NCBI GenBank assembly: GCA_020829485.1
Contig: JAIVFU010000296.1
Coordinates: 1-5,100, forward strand
From: Nostoc sp. CHAB 5834
GTDB taxonomy: Bacteria; Cyanobacteriota; Cyanobacteriia; Cyanobacteriales; Nostocaceae
Length of the DNA stretch: 5,100 nt
Reading direction: 5' to 3'
Part shown: in pieces, positions 1 through 5,100 of the stretch
Position numbering within the stretch: the stretch's first letter is position 1
Layout of the letters: every line of letters starts with the position of its first letter
Notes under the pieces: model-generated
What the model was told of the DNA's origin: nothing
Database searches by the model: none
Seen by the model: the letters and a program-made list of their open reading frames with translations, nothing else
Made by a program: the position numbers and the translations under genes

Positions 1-3000
1 TGCTTGCGGAAAGTCAACTTTAGCCCCAGCTGCTCTAGCATTGTGGCCAGCAACCAAATAGGTTTACAGTCTAGGGGAATAGTAAACCCAAGAATTGCTT
101 TGACGTGAGCAGCACAATGTATAGCGATGTCCCTCATCTTAAGTAAGGTGGAATCGTCGGCGGTAACTTCTTCACCCTTCATTAAACTTAAGAGAATTTG
201 ATGCAGTCCCAGGTTAAATCTAGCAAGCCAGCGTGCCGAGTAATTGCCCCAGTCGATGCACAAAGGTAGATTGTCCCGCTCGGTGCGGTCTTTTTGGGTG
301 ACAATTGTTGGTGGGGTAGGATAAGTTTGCCCAGTTCTGGGGTCAACAATTGATTCTTCGGGTGGGGCTAAAATGGCCTCAAGTCCAGCTAAGGCTCTAA
401 TTAAGCGGCCACCTTTATCCATTTCTACGAGTGATTCGGTTACTTCGATGCCATAAGAATCAGAAATGCGGAACTTTTCACATTCAAAAATTTCATTAGG
501 GTCAAGGTAATCTTTGCTCTGACGGGCGCGGTACTCACTCAAAGTAATATTGTTCGCCTTGGCAACAGCCGAATTGTGGGCACTATCCAAAGCTTGTGCT
601 GCTGCTTTAAGACTTTCTCTTGCTTGAGGATCTGAATCACTGCCCACATATATAAATGTATTGCCCATTTCGGTGAGGAGCGATCGCAAATCATCACGCA
701 GATTATTTAGAGAATAGTGGCGGTTAGCCAGAATTTGGCAGTAAGCCTCAAGCGCCCAATCTTTCTCCGCTCCCCGCTTACCCGTTTCTCTGTCAATCCG
801 CAACAGAAAAGCGGTCATTTCATTGGTTTGGAGCAAGCGCTCTTTAATCTTGGAAGCGTTTGTATCTTGGTAGCCAAAGGGAGGACGCGGGGCCACCCAA
901 ATATGAAACGGGACTTTCGGGCGATAGCGGTACAGTTGTTGGGCGCATTCAGTCGCAGTTTGGGAAACGCCGTGAAACACACCAAATACTAAATCAAAAT
1001 GATACTGGGAAATATCGACACCAGTACCGAGACTGGGAGAGGTGAACAAGGCATCAAAGTTTTTGACGGCGTTGGTGATATCTTTGATGAAAGCGACATT
1101 CTCATCACTGCCAGAATTATCGGAATGAACCGACCAAATGCGCCATGAAGCCCTACGGGCTGGGCAAGGGGTAAGGGGTAAGGGGGAAAGGGTGGAGGAA
1201 TCTGTTAATTCTTCCTTTTCCCCTTCCCCTTTCCCCTTTAAAGAGCCAAGTTCACTTGGCGAACTACTAGATTCTTCATACTTGATAGTAAAGGATTTGT
1301 CGAGTTTTTTGATAAAACGCTTACTGTCACTTGCAACCATAACTTTCTCACCAAGCATCAGCGCTGCCGAGATTTGGGCGACTAGGGCGCTCTCATTATC
1401 CCCCTCATACCAATAAATTGTGCGCTCCCCGTTTCGCCACTCGTTTTTGATAATGTAAGGTACTTCACCGAGTGGTCGCATTGCAAGAAAGAAGTCTACC
1501 GTTAAATCATCCATGTGTGCATCAGCGATGACGACCAGTGGCGCACTGTATACTATGTATTCAAGGACTTCAAGTATTGCTGCACGGTGCTGTTTGCAAG
1601 TATTACTGTGTAGTAAGTGGGTGAGGTATTGGCAAGCTTCATCTATAAATATGCAGCCGTAAGTGAGAGACTGAGTATTCAGCTTATGCAAGCTGTCAAT
1701 AGTAATACTAAGGGCTTGAGCCTGGGCTAAACTTGTGTAACCCAAGTCTGAATACATAGCAGTTTGAAGTCGTTCGGCAAGATTTTTCAACAAGTTAACC
1801 CGATGTCCATTGTTGAGGAACCGCACGTCAGGATTTTGGTCACGCCACCAGCGCATAAGTTCAGTTTTGCCTGTACCCATGTCGCTCCAGAGTACGACTA
1901 GTCCTGATTTTGGGAAATTGAAGGTAGGGGATTTCTTCGATTTGGATGAATCAACTCCGCCAGAATCGGTAGACTCTTTCTTTCTTTGATGTCCTTTTAT
2001 GGATGGCGTGAAAAGTTGTTCCTTTTCAAGCTCATAAAGCTCAGGCACTGTCAAGCACTTTTCTTCAAGTTCAGGAATACACAAAGCCTCAGAGAGATAC
2101 AAGACATTAACAGTGACATCTGGTTTGTACTTGCTTAACCCCCATTTCTTAGCCCGATACGAGCGCTTGTAATCAGCAAGTGATTTAGCATCATCGATGA
2201 TTGCGCTCAGTAGAGCGTTAGCATTTTCACCTCGACCAACTACAAAATCATCAACCCCTTTTTCTGGCCCCGGCAGTAATGCTACTTCACATAAGCAACC
2301 AGCCGATTCGATTGCTTTTGCAGTGCGAACAGTGGCCTGAAACACCGACCACCTAGTTTTAGAAGAAGTTTCGTAGTCAAAAAGAATTATGAACTTGCGC
2401 CCCGTCTGAGCCATTGGTATTAAGTCCGGGTGCAGTCGCTCATCCAAATCTTGTTTGCCGACGCGCCCGTTCCAAATTCCCGGAAGTGCGATCGCTACAA
2501 ATCCCAGACTCAGCAAGCAAGCTGCCTTTTTTTCGCCCTCGCATAATATTATTGGAATCTCTGGATGCTGTTTCACCCACTCCCAGAAAGTGATTTGTAC
2601 ATTTTTCTGCCGAGAGTCGATGAAATTCAGTTTGTGCTGCTTTACCCATAACCAAAACATTAGGGGATTGAGATAGTCTTGTCTGCATAGTCCTAAAAGA
2701 GAACTATACTGCGCGTATGAGAGCGAATTACGTAATTTGGCAGCATGGAGGGCGTTTTTTCTTCGACTTTTAAGCCTTAACTTTTTCCCACGTTTTGCAA
2801 AAAGCACTTCTGTAACTGAGGGGATGTTGTAGCGCCGTGCAATAAGATTTAATATGCAGTTGGGAATATCGAAGTAGGTGACGCGGTTAGCTGTCTTGGG
2901 GGGTGATTCGTATTTGACGGGTTTCTGTGATTGCCAATCAATGCGAGGGAAGTTGGGCTTAATCCGCCCCCACTCCATTGGTTGCCAATTATTCAACGGA

Positions 3001-3329
3001 TCAAGAGATTGAATCCATGTCCCCCCCAGTAAGAGATGCTGATACATTTTTATGTATGCATCTGTGACTCGACCTGCATTTTTTCGAGGGATTTTGTTGG
3101 AGATGAACAGGTAGTCGTAAACCGATTCTCCCTCGATGTGGAAGAAGTTGCGCTTAATCAGTACCGGATGAATGGCGCTGCCAGTTAGCAACTCATGGTA
3201 TTCAGCAGCCGTGAGATTGTTTGGGTATTCAATTGGATGTAATATCTGCTCAATTGATACCTTGCAATCTGGTTTCGGCTCGAATGGCTCCTTGTTGCCA
3301 CTATTAATTGCATTTTTATTTGTAAACAC
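1..3329 (-). CDS. CyRepA1-type plasmid replication protein (DUF3854 toprim-like domain plus P-loop helicase), 3' end outside window
   Basis: This large protein probably initiates replication of a cyanobacterial plasmid, combining a primase/toprim-like module with a DNA helicase motor. The visible part is 1109 codons without a stop. The GTG start at 3329 follows a GAGGAG Shine-Dalgarno by 5 bases, and an in-frame TGA at 3341-3339 excludes any longer start. Residues about 155-262 lead into a DUF3854 toprim-like domain: CEGEKKAA with Glu264, LPGIWNG, ILFDYE with Asp318/Glu320, and KGVDDF with Asp360/Asp361. A basic, Ser-rich linker (about 445-468) follows. The helicase core has Walker A DMGTGKTE (483-490), Walker B IFIDEA (Asp563, Glu564), a motif V-like SPSLGTGVDI (764-773) and a motif VI-like QQLYRYRP (797-804). 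A low-complexity stretch at about 692-728 is an absorbed DNA repeat. The C-terminal part (IDWGNYSARWLARF, about 1025-1038) is less recognisable. Family membership comes from recalled motifs: the domain calls are firm, the replication role is inferred, and a chromosomally integrated relative or pseudo-replicon remains possible. Confidence 0.82.
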   Translation of the reverse strand, partial: MFTNKNAINSGNKEPFEPKPDCKVSIEQILHPIEYPNNLTAAEYHELLTGSAIHPVLIKRNFFHIEGESVYDYLFISNKIPRKNAGRVTDAYIKMYQHLLLGGTWIQSLDPLNNWQPMEWGRIKPNFPRIDWQSQKPVKYESPPKTANRVTYFDIPNCILNLIARRYNIPSVTEVLFAKRGKKLRLKSRRKNALHAAKLRNSLSYAQYSSLLGLCRQDYLNPLMFWLWVKQHKLNFIDSRQKNVQITFWEWVKQHPEIPIILCEGEKKAACLLSLGFVAIALPGIWNGRVGKQDLDERLHPDLIPMAQTGRKFIILFDYETSSKTRWSVFQATVRTAKAIESAGCLCEVALLPGPEKGVDDFVVGRGENANALLSAIIDDAKSLADYKRSYRAKKWGLSKYKPDVTVNVLYLSEALCIPELEEKCLTVPELYELEKEQLFTPSIKGHQRKKESTDSGGVDSSKSKKSPTFNFPKSGLVVLWSDMGTGKTELMRWWRDQNPDVRFLNNGHRVNLLKNLAERLQTAMYSDLGYTSLAQAQALSITIDSLHKLNTQSLTYGCIFIDEACQYLTHLLHSNTCKQHRAAILEVLEYIVYSAPLVVIADAHMDDLTVDFFLAMRPLGEVPYIIKNEWRNGERTIYWYEGDNESALVAQISAALMLGEKVMVASDSKRFIKKLDKSFTIKYEESSSSPSELGSLKGKGEGEKEELTDSSTLSPLPLTPCPARRASWRIWSVHSDNSGSDENVAFIKDITNAVKNFDALFTSPSLGTGVDISQYHFDLVFGVFHGVSQTATECAQQLYRYRPKVPFHIWVAPRPPFGYQDTNASKIKERLLQTNEMTAFLLRIDRETGKRGAEKDWALEAYCQILANRHYSLNNLRDDLRSLLTEMGNTFIYVGSDSDPQARESLKAAAQALDSAHNSAVAKANNITLSEYRARQSKDYLDPNEIFECEKFRISDSYGIEVTESLVEMDKGGRLIRALAGLEAILAPPEESIVDPRTGQTYPTPPTIVTQKDRTERDNLPLCIDWGNYSARWLARFNLGLHQILLSLMKGEEVTADDSTLLKMRDIAIHCAAHVKAILGFTIPLDCKPIWLLATMLEQLGLKLTFRK
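680..687. repeat. HIP1 palindrome GCGATCGC
   Basis: Exact octamer within the replication gene. HIP1 is strongly over-represented in many cyanobacterial genomes and supports the host assignment; it has no site-specific role that I can infer here. Confidence 0.9.
1149..1260. repeat. Dispersed hairpin repeat absorbed in frame into the replication gene
   Basis: A compositionally distinct block interrupts the coding sequence. From left to right it holds a small hairpin AGCCC-TAC-GGGCT (1149-1161), a G-rich arm of GGGGTAA-type units (1166-1200), a short spacer (1201-1208), a C-rich arm that is its imperfect reverse complement (1209-1240), and a second perfect hairpin GCCAAG-TTCA-CTTGGC (1245-1260). 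The whole can fold into one long imperfect stem. G-rich/C-rich units of this kind are common between genes in Nostoc-type genomes as small dispersed repeats. Here the frame stays open and encodes a Lys/Gly/Glu-rich then Ser/Pro/Leu-rich stretch (residues about 692-728) between Walker B and motif V. The exact insertion boundaries cannot be fixed without an uninterrupted relative, and no target-site duplication is obvious. Confidence 0.7.
2488..2495. repeat. HIP1 palindrome GCGATCGC
   Basis: Exact octamer inside the toprim-like domain of the replication gene, where it encodes part of a Val-Ala-Ile-Ala stretch. Confidence 0.9.
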
Positions 3330-3332
3330 AAT

Positions 3333-3340
3333 CTCTCCTC
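3333..3340 (-). promoter_or_regulatory. Ribosome binding site that fixes the GTG start of the replication gene
   Basis: On the minus strand GAGGAGAG lies immediately before ATT-GTG, giving about 5 bases between GAGGAG and the GTG codon. Read in the frame of the GTG, the bases just upstream are TGA-GGA-GAG-ATT, so translation cannot begin earlier in this frame. An overlapping TTG one base away would open only a short frame that ends at 3185, so the GTG is the supported start. Confidence 0.8.
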
Positions 3341-3361
3341 AATTTTTCCATGATTAAAACA

Positions 3362-3384
3362 ACCCATTCGCAATTGGTATGGGT
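3362..3384. promoter_or_regulatory. Possible operator: inverted repeat ACCCAT-N11-ATGGGT in the leader of the replication gene
   Basis: Two perfect 6-base arms are separated by 11 bases, one helical turn, about 33 bases upstream of the GTG start. This geometry would suit a dimeric repressor binding in the leader, or a weak RNA stem near the ribosome binding site. Arms this short arise by chance, so it is a weak call. Confidence 0.2.
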
Positions 3385-3470
3385 GTGAGTAAACTTGTTT
3401 GTTGGTCTAAAAAATCACGATAGTTTCCGGTTAAACCAATTCGCTGCTAATGGCTTTTGACCGAATAATT

Positions 3471-3589
3471 ACAGTTATCAGTTATCAGTTAAGAAAATCG
3501 TCTGTGATAACTGTTCATTGATGGGAGCAGTCGGGGTCAAATCTCCTTTGAGAGTTACTGTGATAACTGTTCACTGTTCACTGATTTAA
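3471..3589. repeat. Iteron-like / STRR cluster: direct and inverted copies of TGATAACTGT
   Basis: The 16-mer CTGTGATAACTGTTCA occurs exactly twice, at 3502-3517 and 3558-3573, 56 bases apart start to start. Its 10-base core TGATAACTGT appears inverted as ACAGTTATCA at 3471-3480, followed by a tandem AGTTATC heptamer (3473-3490). The second 16-mer runs into a doubled CTGTTCA-type heptamer (to about 3582) and CTGATTTA. The inverted copies could pair to form a stem with a loop of about 24 bases or more. Heptameric short tandem repeats of this sequence type are well known in heterocyst-forming cyanobacteria, which argues for a generic repeat. The position directly upstream of a replication gene would also fit iterons or initiator binding sites. 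Confidence 0.75.
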
Positions 3590-3592
3590 TTG

Positions 3593-5100
3593 CTAGCTAC
3601 CGGGGAACCGCAACTGGTTCTTCGGGTGTATGGAGGTGTTTTTCGGTTCATCCTGAGAGTTATCCCATGCCACGACTACTTGCTCGCCTAAATCCTGGAC
3701 AACTTTTCCTTTAGCTATATATAAGGGATGATTTGGATCAGCATGGCAAACAATGGAACCAACTTGAATCGGCATCGCAACATTCGCTTCTGATTGCAGG
3801 GCAGAAATCAGTTCTTTTTCTGAGGTAGTAAGTTCGGCCCAGTAGTCTGCTTTTATCACCTCGTATTTTTCAGCTACAGCCCAAAACTCCTGCCATGTAA
3901 ACTCAATACGTGCAAGTACTTGCCTAATTTCCCTAATAGCCACAGGTAATAGTTGTAATTGCTCCGTCCTGATTGCGATGGCTTCTTTTGTGGGACTAGT
4001 ACCCAAAATGAGAGCCGCAGCTTCCAGCGCTTGGGTATTGTTCATGGCAACGCTTAGGTTTTTCAATGCCATACCCATGAGGCGTAGACATTCAGTTGCA
4101 TTTTCTTTGGGTGGTTCGGCTGCAAGAGTTCGCAAATCAATGGTTTTTTCTAACGCCTCTTTGACTTGCTTGTTCAAAACTTTGGTAGCCTGTTGCGTCA
4201 TAGTATTCCCCCATTGTTGAGAAGGACGTTCCTCTAGAGCGTGTTCTAATTCCTGGATACGTTGGTGGAGTTGCTGATTCTCAGTCTCCAGTTTCCGTAA
4301 CCCCTCCATCTCATCTAAACGCTGCTGCAACTGGATATTTTGCTCTTTCTGCTGCTTGTACAGGAAATGCATGGATTGGATTTGCTCACTTACCTGGGCT
4401 TCGGCTCTAGCCGACACTTCTGCTTGTAGTCCAATCCTCAATTCCTGAGAGAGTCGCTCTAACTCAAGTTTGTGTTGCTCTTTGAGTGCAGCGATCGCTT
4501 CGGCATATTCTTTAGGATATGTACGCTCAGTCGATTGGGACACAATTGCGGCATCCAAATCAGTGTTGTTTACCAGCAGTCTTTCACCATCAGCGAAAGT
4601 TACAATCTGCTGCGAATTATTCGGAGCCGAAGCCTCAATTACTCCTGATTCTCCATAACGGGGATGTGATGGTGATGAAATTGTGATGACATTTTTGGGA
4701 ACCAATGGTTCCTGATTTTTGGGAACCAATGGTTCCTGATGAAATGGCTTTCTCCCTCTTGGCATTGGAGCAACAATATTAGCCGCAGCTGCGAAATCTG
4801 ATTCGCTAGGCTCTGGGTTTGATTCTAAAGCCAGTGTTATCGCAGCAATAAGTTTTTCTGGTTCTTTGGCTAACCTCAAAAGAGGACGGGCTTGGCGCTC
4901 ATTTTTAATCTGTGACCCCAACTCCCCTGCTGCAACAATAACTTTTGATGCCCCTAAGAGTTGATTTATACGCCGATAGCCACCATATATATGCAATTCG
5001 CCTTGGCAATATTCTGAGAAGTTTTTGTACCCAGCGATTCTGTACATCTGCTCGTCATGCATGAGGCGAATCTGTTCTACTGCTTGCAACTCAAATTGGT
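3593..5100 (-). CDS. HTH-like / coiled-coil protein with two KOW-like modules, 5' end outside window; possible replicon accessory protein
   Basis: I do not recognise a named gene. The frame is open to the right edge (CAA-TTT-GAG precede the TTG at 5089), so the true start is very probably outside the window and 501 complete codons are visible. Counting that TTG codon as residue 1, residues 12-73 (YRIAGYKNFSEYC, a GYRRINQLLGAS helix, ERQARPLLRL) resemble the segment in ParB-like and phage/plasmid helix-turn-helix proteins with GYKxFEEYC and SQARPL motifs, suggesting DNA binding. A basic patch RGRK (111-114) leads to a duplicated EPLVPKNQ linker (118-133). A KOW/SH3-like module with HPRYGESGVIE follows (140-176), then a long Glu/Gln-rich coiled coil (about 193-290), a helical region, and a C-terminal KOW-like module with HPLYIAKGKVV (441-498). 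The composition suggests a soluble, oligomeric nucleic-acid-binding protein. Its place upstream of the replication gene on the same strand suggests a role in replication control or partition, but that is inference. Confidence 0.72.
   Translation of the reverse strand, partial: QFELQAVEQIRLMHDEQMYRIAGYKNFSEYCQGELHIYGGYRRINQLLGASKVIVAAGELGSQIKNERQARPLLRLAKEPEKLIAAITLALESNPEPSESDFAAAANIVAPMPRGRKPFHQEPLVPKNQEPLVPKNVITISSPSHPRYGESGVIEASAPNNSQQIVTFADGERLLVNNTDLDAAIVSQSTERTYPKEYAEAIAALKEQHKLELERLSQELRIGLQAEVSARAEAQVSEQIQSMHFLYKQQKEQNIQLQQRLDEMEGLRKLETENQQLHQRIQELEHALEERPSQQWGNTMTQQATKVLNKQVKEALEKTIDLRTLAAEPPKENATECLRLMGMALKNLSVAMNNTQALEAAALILGTSPTKEAIAIRTEQLQLLPVAIREIRQVLARIEFTWQEFWAVAEKYEVIKADYWAELTTSEKELISALQSEANVAMPIQVGSIVCHADPNHPLYIAKGKVVQDLGEQVVVAWDNSQDEPKNTSIHPKNQLRFPGS
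4491..4498. repeat. HIP1 palindrome GCGATCGC
   Basis: Exact octamer in the coiled-coil coding part of the upstream gene. It shows that both genes carry the host-type signature rather than only one of them. Confidence 0.9.
4691..4738. repeat. Exact 24-base tandem duplication, each copy with a 15-base near-palindrome
   Basis: Positions 4691-4714 and 4715-4738 are identical. Each unit contains GGAACCA-A-TGGTTCC (4698-4712 and 4722-4736), 7-base arms around one central base. Because 24 is divisible by three, the duplication is in frame and gives a repeated eight-residue unit (Lys-Asn-Gln-Glu-Pro-Leu-Val-Pro) in the linker between the DNA-binding-like segment and the first KOW-like module. The unit may have arisen by slippage or be a dispersed palindromic element; paired palindromes one repeat apart could also be a protein binding site. 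Confidence 0.9.

Larger units (their letters stand above)
3330..3592. other. Intergenic control region upstream of the replication gene; candidate origin region
   Basis: This gap separates the stop of the coiled-coil gene from the start of the replication gene. I see no credible open frame or RNA gene in it. The distal part (3471-3589) is filled with direct, inverted and tandem short repeats; the proximal part (3341-3470) is AT-rich, with a 6-base inverted repeat near the start codon. I found no convincing -35/-10 pair reading toward the replication gene, and no strong hairpin with a T-run to end transcription of the upstream gene, so I cannot tell whether the two genes share a transcript. 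Placing an origin here is inferred only from the repeats next to a Rep-type gene. Confidence 0.45.

Noticed and set aside
717..992. Plus-strand open frame of 91 codons
   Set aside because: It is entirely antisense to the motif-bearing replication gene (motifs V and VI region), has no recognisable domain and looks like a shadow frame.
1138..1416. Plus-strand open frame of 92 codons with Ser/Pro/Phe-rich stretch
   Set aside because: Its low-complexity sequence is just the dispersed repeat read on the other strand; it is antisense to the replication gene.
2440..2688. Minus-strand open frame of 82 codons
   Set aside because: It lies in another frame inside the toprim-like domain of the replication gene, whose own frame carries the conserved EGEKKA motif.
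3185..3373. Minus-strand open frame of 62 codons overlapping the start of the replication gene
   Set aside because: It is out of frame with the replication gene, its own ATG lacks a good Shine-Dalgarno, and the strong one inside it serves the GTG at 3329. A leader-peptide role cannot be excluded but nothing supports it.
3409..3436. Intrinsic terminator or attenuator on the minus strand (T6 run after a weak GGTTT/AAACT-type stem)
   Set aside because: The stem has only four to five pairs and lies several bases away from the T-run, too weak to call.
3471..3589. CRISPR array
   Set aside because: Repeat units are too short, overlap in tandem and inverted orientation, and lack regular spacers.
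5087..5089. TTG as the start of the coiled-coil gene
   Set aside because: The frame continues open to the window edge and the HTH-like segment would begin only a dozen residues in, so the real start is more likely outside the window.

Overview
The window looks like cyanobacterial DNA, most likely from a filamentous Nostoc/Anabaena-type genome and probably from a plasmid or plasmid-derived element. The reasons are three HIP1 palindromes (GCGATCGC), heptameric short tandem repeats of the AGTTATC/AGTGAAC type, a G-rich/C-rich dispersed repeat of a type common in these genomes, and the protein families encoded. No tRNA, rRNA, CRISPR array or transposase gene is visible.

Both recognisable genes lie on the minus strand, and both are cut by the window edges. 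Positions 3329 down to 1 form one uninterrupted frame of 1109 codons that runs off the left edge. It encodes a large toprim-like (DUF3854) plus P-loop helicase protein that I assign to the cyanobacterial plasmid replication family CyRepA1. Its GTG start is fixed by a strong Shine-Dalgarno and by an in-frame stop just upstream. Positions 5100 to 3593 encode the rest of a protein that enters from the right edge: a ParB/HTH-like N-terminal segment, a KOW-like module, a long coiled coil, a helical region and a second KOW-like module at the C terminus.

The 263-base gap between them (3330-3592) contains no gene. It carries 16-base direct repeats, inverted copies of their core and short tandem heptamers, all directly upstream of the replication gene. 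These could be iterons or operators of a replication origin, or ordinary cyanobacterial short tandem repeats.

Both genes carry repeat DNA inside their coding frames. A roughly 110-base hairpin-forming dispersed repeat has been absorbed in frame between the helicase halves of the replication protein. An exact 24-base tandem duplication, each copy containing a 15-base near-palindrome, lies in a linker of the upstream gene. Together the region reads as the replication module of a cyanobacterial replicon: a DNA-binding, coiled-coil accessory protein, a repeat-rich control region and the initiator/helicase.
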